A stretch of DNA of 64,000 nucleotides from Caldilineaceae bacterium (GTDB lineage Bacteria; Chloroflexota; Anaerolineae; Caldilineales; Caldilineaceae), in the NCBI GenBank assembly GCA_019637685.1, contig JAHBVF010000019.1:1-64000 (forward strand), in the 5' to 3' direction. Each line of letters starts with the position of its first letter. Positions within the stretch are counted from its first letter, which is position 1. Made by a program: the position numbers and the translations under genes. Below are positions 46,007 to 54,376 of the stretch, piece after piece. A model generated the notes under the pieces. It made no database searches and was not told where the DNA came from. It saw nothing but the letters and a program-made list of their open reading frames with translations.

Positions 46007-46879
46007 ATGTTTGGGACAGGATTACTAAAAGGTCTGGGCGTTACGCTAAAGCATACCCTGGAAACCTTTGCGGATGATCGGAACAAAGTTCCCGATCGCT
46101 ATCGGGATAGCATTGAACTGGGCCACGGGCGGCGTATCATCAACCAGCCCATCGACCAGGAAGGTCTGCTGACCATCCAATATCCCGAAGAGAAGCGACA
46201 ACTACCCGAGCGCTTCCGCTATATTCCCATGCTGATCTGGGATTCGGAAAAGAACGAAGACCGCTGTACAGCCTGTGGCATCTGCGCCAAAGTTTGCCCG
46301 CCCATGTGCATTTGGATTGTGCGGGACGCGGACGCCAACGGCAAGCCTATCACCCGGCCTGCCGAATTTTACATTGACGCCGCGGTCTGTATGAGTTGCA
46401 GCTTCTGCGTCGAATTCTGTCCCTTTGACGCCATTAAGATGAACCACGACTACGAATTGGCTGTCTTCGATCGCTATCCCCAGCTCGTCTACGATATGGA
46501 AGAGCTGACCGTTCCGCTGGAGTATTACGCGGCCCTGTGGCCCGCCCAATACAGCGCGGAAGAGGAAAAGCGCCGCAAGGACGAGGAAGAGAAAAAGGCT
46601 CAGGAAGAGGCCAAAGCCAAGGCCGCAGCCGCCAAAGCCGCAGCCGCCGCGGCCGCACCCGCTGCTCCGGCGGGTGAACGCAAGGCCACCAGTGCGGAAG
46701 AACTGAAACGCAAGGCCCAGGAACGGGCCGCGGCCAAAGCCGCGGCCGCCAGCGGTGATGGCGAAAGTGCCCCTGCCGCCAGTGACGGGGAAGCCGACGC
46801 CAAGAAGGCCCGTATGGAAGAATTGAAACGCAAAGCCCAAGAACGGGCGCGCCAGCGGAAAGCTGAGGCCGGCGAATAG
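46007..46879 (+). CDS. nuoI: NADH-quinone oxidoreductase subunit I with long charged tail, 290 aa
   Basis: Carries two 4Fe-4S clusters (N6a/b) of complex I. Ligands are C87, C90, C93, C97 (CTACGICAKVCPP) and C128, C131, C134, C138 (CMSCSFCVEFCP). About 105 C-terminal residues from 185 on are Lys/Glu/Ala-rich, with two EELKRKAQERA units (about 228-240 and 270-282). Standard NuoI stops near 160-180 residues. The similar extra tail on NuoB suggests the two subunits share an added contact. It follows nuoCD by 101 bp and ends before a terminator. Confidence 0.9.
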   Translation: MFGTGLLKGLGVTLKHTLETFADDRNKVPDRYRDSIELGHGRRIINQPIDQEGLLTIQYPEEKRQLPERFRYIPMLIWDSEKNEDRCTACGICAKVCPPMCIWIVRDADANGKPITRPAEFYIDAAVCMSCSFCVEFCPFDAIKMNHDYELAVFDRYPQLVYDMEELTVPLEYYAALWPAQYSAEEEKRRKDEEEKKAQEEAKAKAAAAKAAAAAAAPAAPAGERKATSAEELKRKAQERAAAKAAAASGDGESAPAASDGEADAKKARMEELKRKAQERARQRKAEAGE

Positions 46880-46953
46880 CCGGGGATAGACGCGTCGTTT
46901 CACCGGTTACGACTGATTCCTGACAGAGGACAAGAGAGATATTAGATTGTCAG

Positions 46954-46988
46954 AGGCCAGGCTCACCGGTGTGAGTCTGGCCTTTTTT
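46954..46988 (+). terminator. Intrinsic terminator after nuoI
   Basis: AGGCCAGGCTCAC (46954-46966) pairs with GTGAGTCTGGCCT (46971-46983) with one mismatch around a CGGT loop, followed by six T (46983-46988). It ends the nuoB-nuoCD-nuoI transcript. Confidence 0.85.
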
Positions 46989-47000
46989 GTTTTGTTGACA

Positions 47001-47034
47001 AGACCTGCCAGGTTTTCCGAAACCTGGCAGGTCT
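47001..47034. repeat. Perfect 15-bp hairpin, AGACCTGCCAGGTTT family
   Basis: AGACCTGCCAGGTTT and its exact complement around a TCCG loop. This dispersed palindrome is found in many bacterial genomes. It lies 22 bp before the ATG of the UPF0173 gene, so it is in that gene's leader. The terminator at 675-717 is a weaker relative. Confidence 0.8.
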
Positions 47035-47056
47035 GAATCGTGGAAAGGGGGAAGGT

Positions 47057-47752
47057 ATGGGTGTCAAACTGACCTATTACGGCCACTCGACTTTTGTGAT
47101 CGATGCCGACGGCACGAAGATTGTGGTCGATCCCTTTTTTGCACCCAATAATCCGCTGGCGCCTGCCCATGTGACCGCTGAAACCATTGAGGCCGACTTT
47201 ATGCTGTTGACCCACGGCCACGGGGATCACGTGGCGGATGCCGTGGCGATTGCCAAACGTACGGGCTGCCTGGTCATCAGCAATTTTGAGATAGTCGAGT
47301 GGATGGCAGCCCAGGGCGCGGCCAACGGCCACGGCATGAACACCGGAGGGGCCTACAATTTCCCTTTTGGCCGTCTGAAATCAGTGGTGGCTTTGCACAG
47401 CAGCACAATGCCAGACGGCACCAGTGGCGGCCATCCCAACGGCGCGATTATTAATTTCAACGACGGCACTGATATCTATTTTGCCGGAGACACCGCCCTG
47501 ACCTACGATATGCGGCTCATCGGCGAGGCAGGCGGTGTGGATGTGGCTGTGCTGCCCATTGGCGACAACTTCACAATGGGGCCAGACGACGCCATACTGG
47601 CTGCACAGTTCGTCAAGGCCAAACGGGTGATTCCTTGTCATTTCAACACATTTCCGCCCATCCGTCAGAACCCGGACGACTTTGCCGACAAGCTGACCGA
47701 CGAGGGGATTGAATGCACAGTGTTGGAGCCGGGGGAAGAATTTGTGATATGA
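47057..47752 (+). CDS. UPF0173-type metallo-beta-lactamase-fold hydrolase, 231 aa
   Basis: A metal-dependent hydrolase of unknown substrate. The fold shows as KLTYYGHSTFVI at the start, the zinc site THGHGDHVAD (H-x-H-x-D-H), FAGDTALTYD and IPCHFNTFPP. The length is normal for UPF0173. The ATG at 47057 has a GGAAGG site 4 bases before. It stands downstream of the nuo terminator and is probably a separate unit. Confidence 0.85.
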   Translation: MGVKLTYYGHSTFVIDADGTKIVVDPFFAPNNPLAPAHVTAETIEADFMLLTHGHGDHVADAVAIAKRTGCLVISNFEIVEWMAAQGAANGHGMNTGGAYNFPFGRLKSVVALHSSTMPDGTSGGHPNGAIINFNDGTDIYFAGDTALTYDMRLIGEAGGVDVAVLPIGDNFTMGPDDAILAAQFVKAKRVIPCHFNTFPPIRQNPDDFADKLTDEGIECTVLEPGEEFVI

Positions 47753-47758
47753 GGTGGT

Positions 47759-47809
47759 GGACATTTGATACTTTGTAGCGAAAAGGTTACTGCTCACTAT
47801 CAAATATCC
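47759..47809. repeat. Intergenic hairpin before the DUF1858 gene
   Basis: GGACATTTGATA (47759-47770) faces TATCAAATATCC (47798-47809) with 11 of 12 pairing. It resembles in style the hairpin after nuoCD. Confidence 0.6.
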
Positions 47810-47839
47810 CCAATACCAATACCCGTTCAGGAGTGAAGT

Positions 47840-48325
47840 ATGGGAACAGCATTGACTGTCATTGCGTTATTGATTGGCTTGAGCGGGCTGGTCTATGCGT
47901 GGCTGGTGCGCCAGGACCTGGACAAGGCCACCCGAAGGCTGGACCGTTACAACCGGGCGCTCTATGACGCCAACGATCAGATCCGCAAGTTGGAAGAACG
48001 CCAGGCCGCGACTTTCGCTGAGCTACGCGCCGCGATTGCCCGCAGCAGTGGCACAGCCGCCTTTCGCCCGGCAATGACCGTGCGGGAAAGCTACGCCCTC
48101 CACCCCCAGGCCCAGGAGATTCTGGCCGCTTATCACATGGGCGGATGCAGCAGTTGCGCGGTAGAGATGGACGATACACTTGCCCAGGTCTGTGTCAACG
48201 CGGGGATTGATACGGAGCAAGTGATTGGAGACCTGAATATCCTTTTGAATGGACAGCAGGCGAGCAACGGCTCTATGCAGGGAACCCAGCGGGTAAAATT
48301 GCCCAATTTGTCTTTAGAATACTAG
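47840..48325 (+). CDS. DUF1858 protein with membrane anchor, 161 aa
   Basis: The N-terminal hydrophobic helix (MGTALTVIALLIGLSGLVYAWLV) is followed by a coiled coil (about residues 28-70). A DUF1858 domain follows: MTVRESYALHPQAQEILAAYHMGGCSSCAVEMDDTLAQVCVNAGID. DUF1858 often pairs with redox or Fe-S proteins. The cysteines C-S-S-C could be redox active or bind metal. It is anchored in the membrane with the domain probably in the cytoplasm. The substrate is unknown. Confidence 0.7.
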   Translation: MGTALTVIALLIGLSGLVYAWLVRQDLDKATRRLDRYNRALYDANDQIRKLEERQAATFAELRAAIARSSGTAAFRPAMTVRESYALHPQAQEILAAYHMGGCSSCAVEMDDTLAQVCVNAGIDTEQVIGDLNILLNGQQASNGSMQGTQRVKLPNLSLEY

Positions 48326-48394
48326 TGTTTTGTGGACTGACGTACGCCTGTCAGGGGACAGCGTATGTGTTGGAAGAAAGAGAGAATAGACCAA

Positions 48395-48751
48395 ATGGAG
48401 CTGACTGACCAGCAACTCAATGCAAAAGCAGAGCTACTTTTTCCTGCCCGGCTGATTCCTGTGCTACGGGACTTGCGGGGCGAGATGTGGGCACAACTTG
48501 TCGATCGGGTGGCAGCACTTCCCGATACACACCCGGACAGTCTCGCCTTTGTGCTGATGATGGTGGAATTGGGCGACTGTATGAAGTGCCATAGCAACTA
48601 TTACAAATTTTTGCGCGGCTGCGCGCTCTGCTCTATCCAGACAATTCAATCCTTCAAAGGGACAGACGCAGAGCTGATGTGGCGTTATCACAAGGCGCAG
48701 GATGAAATTGACCGCTATCTCGGCACGGGAAGTTTGTCCCTCGCGGCCTGA
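48395..48751 (+). CDS. Hypothetical protein with CxxC pairs, 118 aa
   Basis: Function not recognised. It starts MELTDQQLNAKAELLFPARLIPVLRDLRG and has GDCMKCHSNYYKFLRGCALCSIQ near residues 67-90, two C-x-x-C pairs 13 residues apart that could bind zinc or an Fe-S cluster. The CMKCH also fits a heme-c motif, but no export signal exists. The start at 48395 is uncertain (weak GAGAG site). It follows the DUF1858 gene by 69 bp and may share its role. Confidence 0.55.
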   Translation: MELTDQQLNAKAELLFPARLIPVLRDLRGEMWAQLVDRVAALPDTHPDSLAFVLMMVELGDCMKCHSNYYKFLRGCALCSIQTIQSFKGTDAELMWRYHKAQDEIDRYLGTGSLSLAA

Positions 48752-48864
48752 CGATCCACGCCAGGGCGATTCAGAGCCAGCGCCTGCGGGCGCTGGCTTT
48801 TCATTTCAGCAAAAATCTCCTGGCAGGCCCGTATCGGTCCAGGTGACTTTTGGGAAAAGAACCC

Positions 48865-50193
48865 ATGAAAATTGCTATTATTGGGGGGGGCATTGCCGGT
48901 CTAGCCGCGGCCTATGACCTGGCCCAAAGCGACCGTCACACCATTCATATCTATGAAGCTGGCGCACAGGTTGGCGGTCTGGCCACAGGCTTTCGGGGCA
49001 GGGCCGAGTGGGCGTGGCCGTTGGAACGCTTCTATCATCACCTCTTCACCAACGACGACGCTATCATCGGACTGACAGAAGAAATCGGCGCCAGCGATCT
49101 GTTGGAAATTCATCGGCCCACAACAGTCATGCACTATCAGGGCACCAACTATCCCTTTGATACACCTGTGCGCCTGCTTCAATTTCCCCATTTGCCCCTG
49201 CACACAAAAATCCGTATGGGCGCGGTACTGGCTTTTCTGAAATATTGGCCCAACCCGCCCTGGCGCAGCTATGACCGCCTGTTGGCCGACCCCTGGCTGG
49301 AGCGCTGGATGGGCGAGCGAGGCTACCGAACGCTCTGGCAACCCATGCTGGAGGGCAAATTCGGTCCCCATTTTCGGGATGTCAATCTGGCCTGGTTCTG
49401 GGCCAGAATCTACAAACGCACACCCCGCCTGGCCTATTATCGGGGCGGATTCCAGGGCTTTGTGGACGCTTTGGCCGCAAAGGTGCGGGCGCGGGGGGTG
49501 ACGATAGAAACACAGACGCGGGTTGGCCGGATTGCCCCCGCCCCGGAGGGCGGTCTGCTGGTGACGGCAGACGAACATCCACCCGCGGCCTACGATGTAG
49601 TGCTCAGCACAGTTAGCCCAGGGCTGATGAGCAGACTGACCCCCGACCTGCCCGCAGATTATCTGGGCCAGTTGACCAGTCTGCGCAGTATGGGTGCGGT
49701 GGTGCTTACCGTGGCGCTGGACCGGCCTCTCCTCACCGACGGGACCTATTGGGTGAATGTACCCAAAGCCGAGAAACTGCCTTTTCTGGCATTGGTGGAG
49801 CATACAAATATGATCGATCCAGCCCACTATGCCGGGGACCACCTGCTCTATCTGGGCGACTATCTGGACCCCTCACACCCCTATTTTTCTATGGACCAGG
49901 ACGAACTGCTGGCCGAATTCCTGCCCGCGCTCAGCCGTTTCAACCCCGATTTTCAGCCCGAATGGGTGACAGGCGCGTGGATGCACCGGGAGGTCTACGC
50001 CCAGCCCGTGCCTGTGCAGGGCTATGCCGATCTCATCCCAGACATCCGCACACCCCTGCCCGGTCTCTACTTCGCGTCAATGAGCCAGGTCTACCCCTGG
50101 GATCGGGGCACGAACTACGCGGTGGAAATGGGCCGGCGGGTGGCAGGCATGATCGCAGAGGACACCGGGGGCCAGACATCCCAGCCCGATTGA
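48865..50193 (+). CDS. NAD(P)/FAD-dependent oxidoreductase (amine oxidase/protoporphyrinogen oxidase-like), 442 aa
   Basis: A flavoprotein with the FAD-binding start KIAIIGGGIAGLAAAYDLA (GxGxxG). The C-terminal part is LPGLYFASMSQVYPWDRGTNYAVEMGRRVAGMI, as in phytoene desaturase or protoporphyrinogen oxidase-like proteins. In this group, members often act on carbohydrate or lipid chains in polysaccharide gene clusters. The start ATG at 48865 (GGGAAAAG upstream) replaces a TTG start that would add five residues. The substrate is unknown. Confidence 0.8.
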   Translation: MKIAIIGGGIAGLAAAYDLAQSDRHTIHIYEAGAQVGGLATGFRGRAEWAWPLERFYHHLFTNDDAIIGLTEEIGASDLLEIHRPTTVMHYQGTNYPFDTPVRLLQFPHLPLHTKIRMGAVLAFLKYWPNPPWRSYDRLLADPWLERWMGERGYRTLWQPMLEGKFGPHFRDVNLAWFWARIYKRTPRLAYYRGGFQGFVDALAAKVRARGVTIETQTRVGRIAPAPEGGLLVTADEHPPAAYDVVLSTVSPGLMSRLTPDLPADYLGQLTSLRSMGAVVLTVALDRPLLTDGTYWVNVPKAEKLPFLALVEHTNMIDPAHYAGDHLLYLGDYLDPSHPYFSMDQDELLAEFLPALSRFNPDFQPEWVTGAWMHREVYAQPVPVQGYADLIPDIRTPLPGLYFASMSQVYPWDRGTNYAVEMGRRVAGMIAEDTGGQTSQPD

Positions 50194-50236
50194 TTGTCCA
50201 TCCGCTTTGTCAGACGATTGCCGCAAAGGATTCCCC

Positions 50237-51727
50237 ATGCGCCCCGAACGTCCCCACATCATTCTGATAATGACCGACCAGCAGCGCTTTGACACCCTGG
50301 CCGCCTGGGGCTACGGCCAGATGATCACCCCCCATATGGACCGCATCGCGGCGGAGGGGGTCTCCTTCCGCCAGGCCTATTGCCCCGGCGCCACCTGCAT
50401 CTCCAGCCGGGCCGCCACTTTCACGGGGATGTACGCCCACAATACGGGCGCGTACACCTTTCAGGACTGGGCCGGACACCGCAATTGGGTGCAGGATTTG
50501 GCCGACAGCGGCTACTGGTGCGTGAACATCGGCAAAATGCACTTCAGCCCCCGGGATGTGCCCGGCGGCTTCCACGAGCGGGTGATTGTGGAGAACCCCA
50601 CGAATATGGCCCACGCCCAGGGCGGCGCGGACGACGACTGGGGCAACTATCTGCGCTTCCACGGCCAGGTGCGCCCCAATAACCGCAACAGCACCGATCC
50701 GGACTGGCTGAAGAAGCATCAGAGCGTGCCCTGGCATCTGGAGGAGCGCTTCCACAGCGATGTCTTCATCGGCGACTCCGCGGTTACATGGATCGACACC
50801 TGGCAGGGCGACAAACCTCTTTTCCTGATGGCGGGCTTCACTGGTCCCCACGAACCCTGGGATCCGCTCCCCCGCCACCTGGAACGCTACAAAGACAAGC
50901 CAATGCCGCGCCGCTTTCTCAAAGAAGGCGAACTGGACGAAAAGCCGCCCCAGCACGCGGCCCATCTGGACTTCCACGCCAATACCCGCCACGAATCCCA
51001 GATTGATCTGCGCGATGCCAGTGACGCTGAAATCGACGAGATGAAGCGCCATTACTTCGCCAAAATCACGACGGTGGACGAGCAGATCGGACGGGTGTTG
51101 GACTCGCTGGAAAAGCGGGGCTGGCTGGAAAATTCCCTGCTCATCTTCTGCTCGGACCACGGCGAAATGCTGGGGGATCACGGCCTGGCCTACAAATGGC
51201 TGATGTACGACCCGATTGTCCACGTGCCGCTGATCATCCGCCACCCCGGCTCTGTGGACAACCCTTCCACCGTCACCGATCTGGTCTCGCTGATGGATTT
51301 GGGGCCAACGATTCTGGAGGCAGCGGGCGTGGAAATTCCCACGTATCTGGAAGGACAATCCCTGCTGCCCTATCTCAACGGTGAGCCGATCCAGCCCAGA
51401 GAATTTGTCTTCTGCGAGGACAACTATCAGGTGATGATGCGCAGCCAGACACATAAGCTGGTCTACTATATCGGCCAGGAGGCGGGGGAACTCTACGATC
51501 TGGCCGCGGATCCCCACGAATTGGAGAATCTGTGGGATCGGCCCGAAGACGCAGCGCTGAAGAACGACCTCATCGGACACCTGTTGGCCTGGCTGTCGAG
51601 CAGCGTCTATTACAACGCGGGCTACCGTCAGAACCGGGCGCAGCACTACAATCTGCGTTGGCCCAGCGACGGCGACGCCTACCTGCACGGGGGCAATATG
51701 CGAGAGAAGCAGGTAGGGGTATTTTGA
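50237..51727 (+). CDS. Sulfatase-family hydrolase with atypical CxSxR motif, 496 aa
   Basis: An arylsulfatase-like fold. The start HIILIMTDQQRFDTLAAWGYG has the metal Asp D14. The catalytic stretch is YCPGATCISSRAATFTGMYAHNTG; instead of the usual C-x-P-x-R or C-x-A-x-R it reads C54-I-S-S-R58. The Cys must be converted to formylglycine for sulfatase activity, so either the motif is a variant or the enzyme is not a true sulfatase. Later FCSDHGEMLGDHGLAYK holds metal ligands. The start at 50237 uses an AAAGGA site 6 bases upstream. Confidence 0.82.
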   Translation: MRPERPHIILIMTDQQRFDTLAAWGYGQMITPHMDRIAAEGVSFRQAYCPGATCISSRAATFTGMYAHNTGAYTFQDWAGHRNWVQDLADSGYWCVNIGKMHFSPRDVPGGFHERVIVENPTNMAHAQGGADDDWGNYLRFHGQVRPNNRNSTDPDWLKKHQSVPWHLEERFHSDVFIGDSAVTWIDTWQGDKPLFLMAGFTGPHEPWDPLPRHLERYKDKPMPRRFLKEGELDEKPPQHAAHLDFHANTRHESQIDLRDASDAEIDEMKRHYFAKITTVDEQIGRVLDSLEKRGWLENSLLIFCSDHGEMLGDHGLAYKWLMYDPIVHVPLIIRHPGSVDNPSTVTDLVSLMDLGPTILEAAGVEIPTYLEGQSLLPYLNGEPIQPREFVFCEDNYQVMMRSQTHKLVYYIGQEAGELYDLAADPHELENLWDRPEDAALKNDLIGHLLAWLSSSVYYNAGYRQNRAQHYNLRWPSDGDAYLHGGNMREKQVGVF

Positions 51728-51752
51728 CCGCTGGATAATGTTATTGGGTCGG

Positions 51753-51820
51753 CTGAGGAGTGAAGACGTAAAACGTGAGAAGGTCCGAACGATCTCACGT
51801 TTCACGTCTTCACTCCTCAG
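51753..51820. terminator. Bidirectional palindromic repeat between convergent genes
   Basis: Arms 51753-51780 and 51793-51820 pair over 28 bp with one mismatch (CTGAGGAGTGAAGACGT and on). It lies between the sulfatase stop and the enolase-type gene stop (the latter is in the right arm). It belongs to the GTGAAACGTGAG family. Confidence 0.65.
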
Positions 51821-52989
51821 AACGCCAGATACGGCTCCGACGCAATCGGTGTGTACTCAGCGGGCGGATACTTGGCAAGCACCGCTTCGTCCAGGTCTGT
51901 GCCCCAGCCGGGACCAGCCGGGGGCGTGCCGTAGCCGTCTTCGATAATCAGCGGATTGGTCAGCACTTCCTGATAGAAGGGCAGGGAGTTGAGGAACAAC
52001 TCCTGGCGGTGGACGTTGGGAATGCTCATATCCAAATGCAGGCTGGCAATGGTGGAGATCGGCCCGTTGGAGTTGTGGGGCGCGAGGGTGACGTAATAGG
52101 CATCAGCCATAGCCGCAATCTTTTTCAGCTCCGAGAAGCCACCCGCGTGACAGATGTCAGGCTGGATGATTTTGACTGCGTTCTGTTCCAACAGGGCACG
52201 GAACTCCCAACGGGTGTAAAGTTGCTCGCCTGTGGCCACGGGAATGCGGGTGGAACGGGCAAACTCGGCCATCGCGTTGGCGTTGTCGTAGAGAATCGGC
52301 TCTTCCAGCCAGGCGATGTCCAGGGGTTCCAACAGGGGTGTAACGCGGCTGGTGCTCCACGGGTTGAGCCGGGCGCGCACGTCCACCGCGATTTCGATGT
52401 CCGGCCCCACCGCCTCGCGCACAGCCTTCACCAGCCCGATGCCCCGGTTGATGCGTTCCTGGGTGATCACCTGGCTGCCGTTGAAGGGGTAGATTTTCAG
52501 ACAGCGGTAGCCCTTTGCCACCACAGCCTTGGCCGAATCCGCGTACCACTTGCGCTCGTCCGCGGCCCCGTCCTGGGGACCGTGCGCGCTGGGTTCCCCC
52601 CGCACAAACCAGCCGTTGGCATACATCGGAACCCGATCCCGCACTTTGCCCCCTGCCAGTTCATACACGGGCACGCCCAGGGCCTTGCCTTTGATATCCC
52701 ACAGGGCCAGATCGATGGCGCTGATGGCACTGATAGTCACCGCGCCGCCGCTCCAGGTGGTGCGCCGGAAAAGGGAGGTCCAGATGTGTTCGATCTGGAA
52801 GGGGTCCTGGCCGCGCAGGTAGAGGGCAAAAGCCTCGATCTCCGCGGTCAAAGCCGCGTCCTTGTATTGCAGACTGCCCTCGCCGAGGCCGGTGATGCCT
52901 GCGTCCGTATGTACCCGCACAAAGAGCCAATTGTTGCTCGGCTCCGCGTGGGCCTGCATACGTATTACTTCGATGTCAGTGATTTTCAT
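51817..52989 (-). CDS. Enolase-superfamily sugar acid dehydratase (galactonate dehydratase-like), 390 aa
   Basis: A mandelate racemase/MLE-type enzyme, close to DgoD (D-galactonate dehydratase). Features are VRVHTDAGITGLGEGSLQYKD, WSGGAVTISAISAIDLALWDIKGKALG and the metal ligands EIAVDVRARLNPW, EEPI and ATGEQL, with QPDICHAGGFSE and LAPHNSNGPIS late. It would dehydrate an aldonic acid to a 2-keto-3-deoxy acid. KduD two genes on fits this. The substrate is not settled. Confidence 0.82.
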   Translation of the reverse strand: MKITDIEVIRMQAHAEPSNNWLFVRVHTDAGITGLGEGSLQYKDAALTAEIEAFALYLRGQDPFQIEHIWTSLFRRTTWSGGAVTISAISAIDLALWDIKGKALGVPVYELAGGKVRDRVPMYANGWFVRGEPSAHGPQDGAADERKWYADSAKAVVAKGYRCLKIYPFNGSQVITQERINRGIGLVKAVREAVGPDIEIAVDVRARLNPWSTSRVTPLLEPLDIAWLEEPILYDNANAMAEFARSTRIPVATGEQLYTRWEFRALLEQNAVKIIQPDICHAGGFSELKKIAAMADAYYVTLAPHNSNGPISTIASLHLDMSIPNVHRQELFLNSLPFYQEVLTNPLIIEDGYGTPPAGPGWGTDLDEAVLAKYPPAEYTPIASEPYLAF

Positions 52990-53034
52990 CTGTTTTTACG
53001 CCTTTCAGTGGGAAATATAGTGGTCAGGGACATG

Positions 53035-53261
53035 CTCTAATTTAACCCAAAGATGCAGAGATGCAAAGACGCGGAGAGACCTGTTGTATTATTGCTCTGT
53101 CGGCGTTTCATTATGCGAGTCCGCTGCAAAAAGGGGTAGCTCTCCTGCGGGGGTGCAGAGACGCGGAGAAATTCGGGAGTCGTCCCCGTTCTGGCCCTAT
53201 CCGTGTAAATCCATTCCATCCCTTCGACAGGCTCAGGACACCGCCGTGACAATCCGTGTTC
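53035..53261. repeat. Repeat-rich gap before kduD
   Basis: This gap holds several repeat fragments and no gene. 53042-53078 is an AAAGATGCAGAGATGCAAAG-type repeat. 53117-53133 is GAGTCCGCTGCAAAAAG, a terminal repeat of the MITE family, followed to about 53179 by a degenerate MITE core. 53222-53240 holds the widespread CTTCGACAGGCTCAGGA motif. The intact MITE follows at 53270. Confidence 0.7.
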
Positions 53262-53269
53262 TATTTTCA

Positions 53270-53391
53270 GAGTCCACTGCAAAAAGGTCAATTTCTCCCG
53301 CGGAGACGCGGAGTCGCAGAGAATTTCAGGAGAGAATCCTTCTTTTTATCAGTGTTTATCAGTGGCTCAATAGGCTTTTTGCAGTAGAGTC
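53270..53391. mobile_element. MITE copy 2, TIR GAGTCCACTGCAAAAAG, 122 bp
   Basis: Left end GAGTCCACTGCAAAAAG (53270-53286) and right end CTTTTTGCAGTAGAGTC (53375-53391) match at 15 of 17. ATTTTCA flanks both sides (53263-53269 and 53392-53398), a clear 7-bp duplication. The inner part holds GCGGAGACGCGGAGTCGCAGAG and TTATCAGTGTTTATCAGT. It ends 21 bp before the kduD start, inside its leader. No transposase of matching type is in the window. Confidence 0.85.
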
Positions 53392-53412
53392 ATTTTCAGT
53401 ACAGGAGAAACA

Positions 53413-54183
53413 ATGGCAATCTTCGATCTTTTTCGTCTGGACGGCAAAACCGCACTGGTCACCGGCTGCAAACGGGGCATCGGCAAGGCAATGGCCCTGG
53501 CTCTGGCCGAGGCCGGCGCGGACATCCTCGGCGTCAGCGCCAGCCTGGAAACGACCGGCAGCGAAGTGGAGCAGGAAGTTACGGCGTTGGGCCGCGCCTT
53601 CCGGGGCTATCGCTGCGACTTTGCGGACCGGGCCGCCCTCTACGAATTCATCCGTCAGGTGCAGGCCGACAGCCCGGTCATCGACATTCTGATCAACAAC
53701 GCGGGCACAATCCTGCGCAAGCCCGCGCTGGAACACCCGGATGAATACTGGGATCAGGTGCTGGAAGTCAATCTGAACGCTCAATTCATTCTCAGTCGGG
53801 AGTTTGCCAAGGGAATGGTGGCCCAAGGCAGCGGCAAAATTATCTTTACCGCGTCGGTACTCACCTTTCAGGGCGGGATTACCGTGCCCGGCTACGCGGC
53901 CAGCAAAGGGGGCATCGGCCAGTTGACAAAAGCATTGGCAAACGAATGGGCGGGGAGTGGGGTGCAGGTCAACGCCATCGCGCCGGGCTATGTGCGCACG
54001 GACAACAACCAGGCCCTGCAGGACGATCCGGCGCGCTACAACGCCATTCTGGAACGCATCCCAGCGGGGCGCTGGGGCGAAACCGACGACTTCAAAGGGC
54101 CGGTGCTCTTCCTGGCCTCGGCCGCGTCGAATTGGGTGAACGGGGAGATTTTGACAGTGGACGGGGGCTGGATGGGGCGGTAG
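53413..54183 (+). CDS. kduD: 2-deoxy-D-gluconate 3-dehydrogenase-like SDR (KduD), 256 aa
   Basis: An NAD(P)-dependent short-chain dehydrogenase. The cofactor motif is TGCKRGIGKAMA, with NNAG (INNAGTILRKPALEHPDEYWDQVLEVNLNAQF, very KduD-like). The active site is a Tyr and Lys in PGYAASKGG, and the end is GEILTVDGGWMGR. It oxidises 2-deoxy-D-gluconate or isomerises 5-keto sugar acids in pectin-type breakdown. An AGGAGA site lies 5 bases before the ATG. A MITE ends just upstream. Confidence 0.85.
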   Translation: MAIFDLFRLDGKTALVTGCKRGIGKAMALALAEAGADILGVSASLETTGSEVEQEVTALGRAFRGYRCDFADRAALYEFIRQVQADSPVIDILINNAGTILRKPALEHPDEYWDQVLEVNLNAQFILSREFAKGMVAQGSGKIIFTASVLTFQGGITVPGYAASKGGIGQLTKALANEWAGSGVQVNAIAPGYVRTDNNQALQDDPARYNAILERIPAGRWGETDDFKGPVLFLASAASNWVNGEILTVDGGWMGR

Positions 54184-54197
54184 TTAGGGCGACAGTA

Positions 54198-54376
54198 TTA
54201 CTCTGGAACCCAGCCGGTGAGTGACCAGTTCCGTCGCGCTTTAACCAGTAAATGGCGATTCAACTGCAAGGCGTGAACTGTAGCGCGCCCAATGGGTGTT
54301 GTGCCAATAATTATGGTGAAGTCGGCATTCCACTGAAAATGTTCCATCCATTCCTGGGTTCGAGGGTTGAAAATAC
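54198..54376 (-). pseudogene. C-terminal fragment of an HNH endonuclease gene split by IS66
   Basis: Read from the target duplication, the code continues FNPRTQEWMEHFQWNADF then TIIIGTTPIGRATVHALQLN and RHLLVKARRNWSLTGWVPE, with a TAA stop at 54198-54200. This is the normal end of HNH endonucleases of this group (RTQ-W-HF, TP-GRATV-AL-MN). Joined with 55926-56177 it gives a 140-aa protein in frame. The tail is separated from its start by the IS66 element. Confidence 0.85.

Noticed and set aside
48584-48601. Heme-c motif CMKCH in the 118-aa protein
   Set aside because: No signal peptide or membrane export signal exists, and a second C-x-x-C pair nearby fits zinc or Fe-S better.
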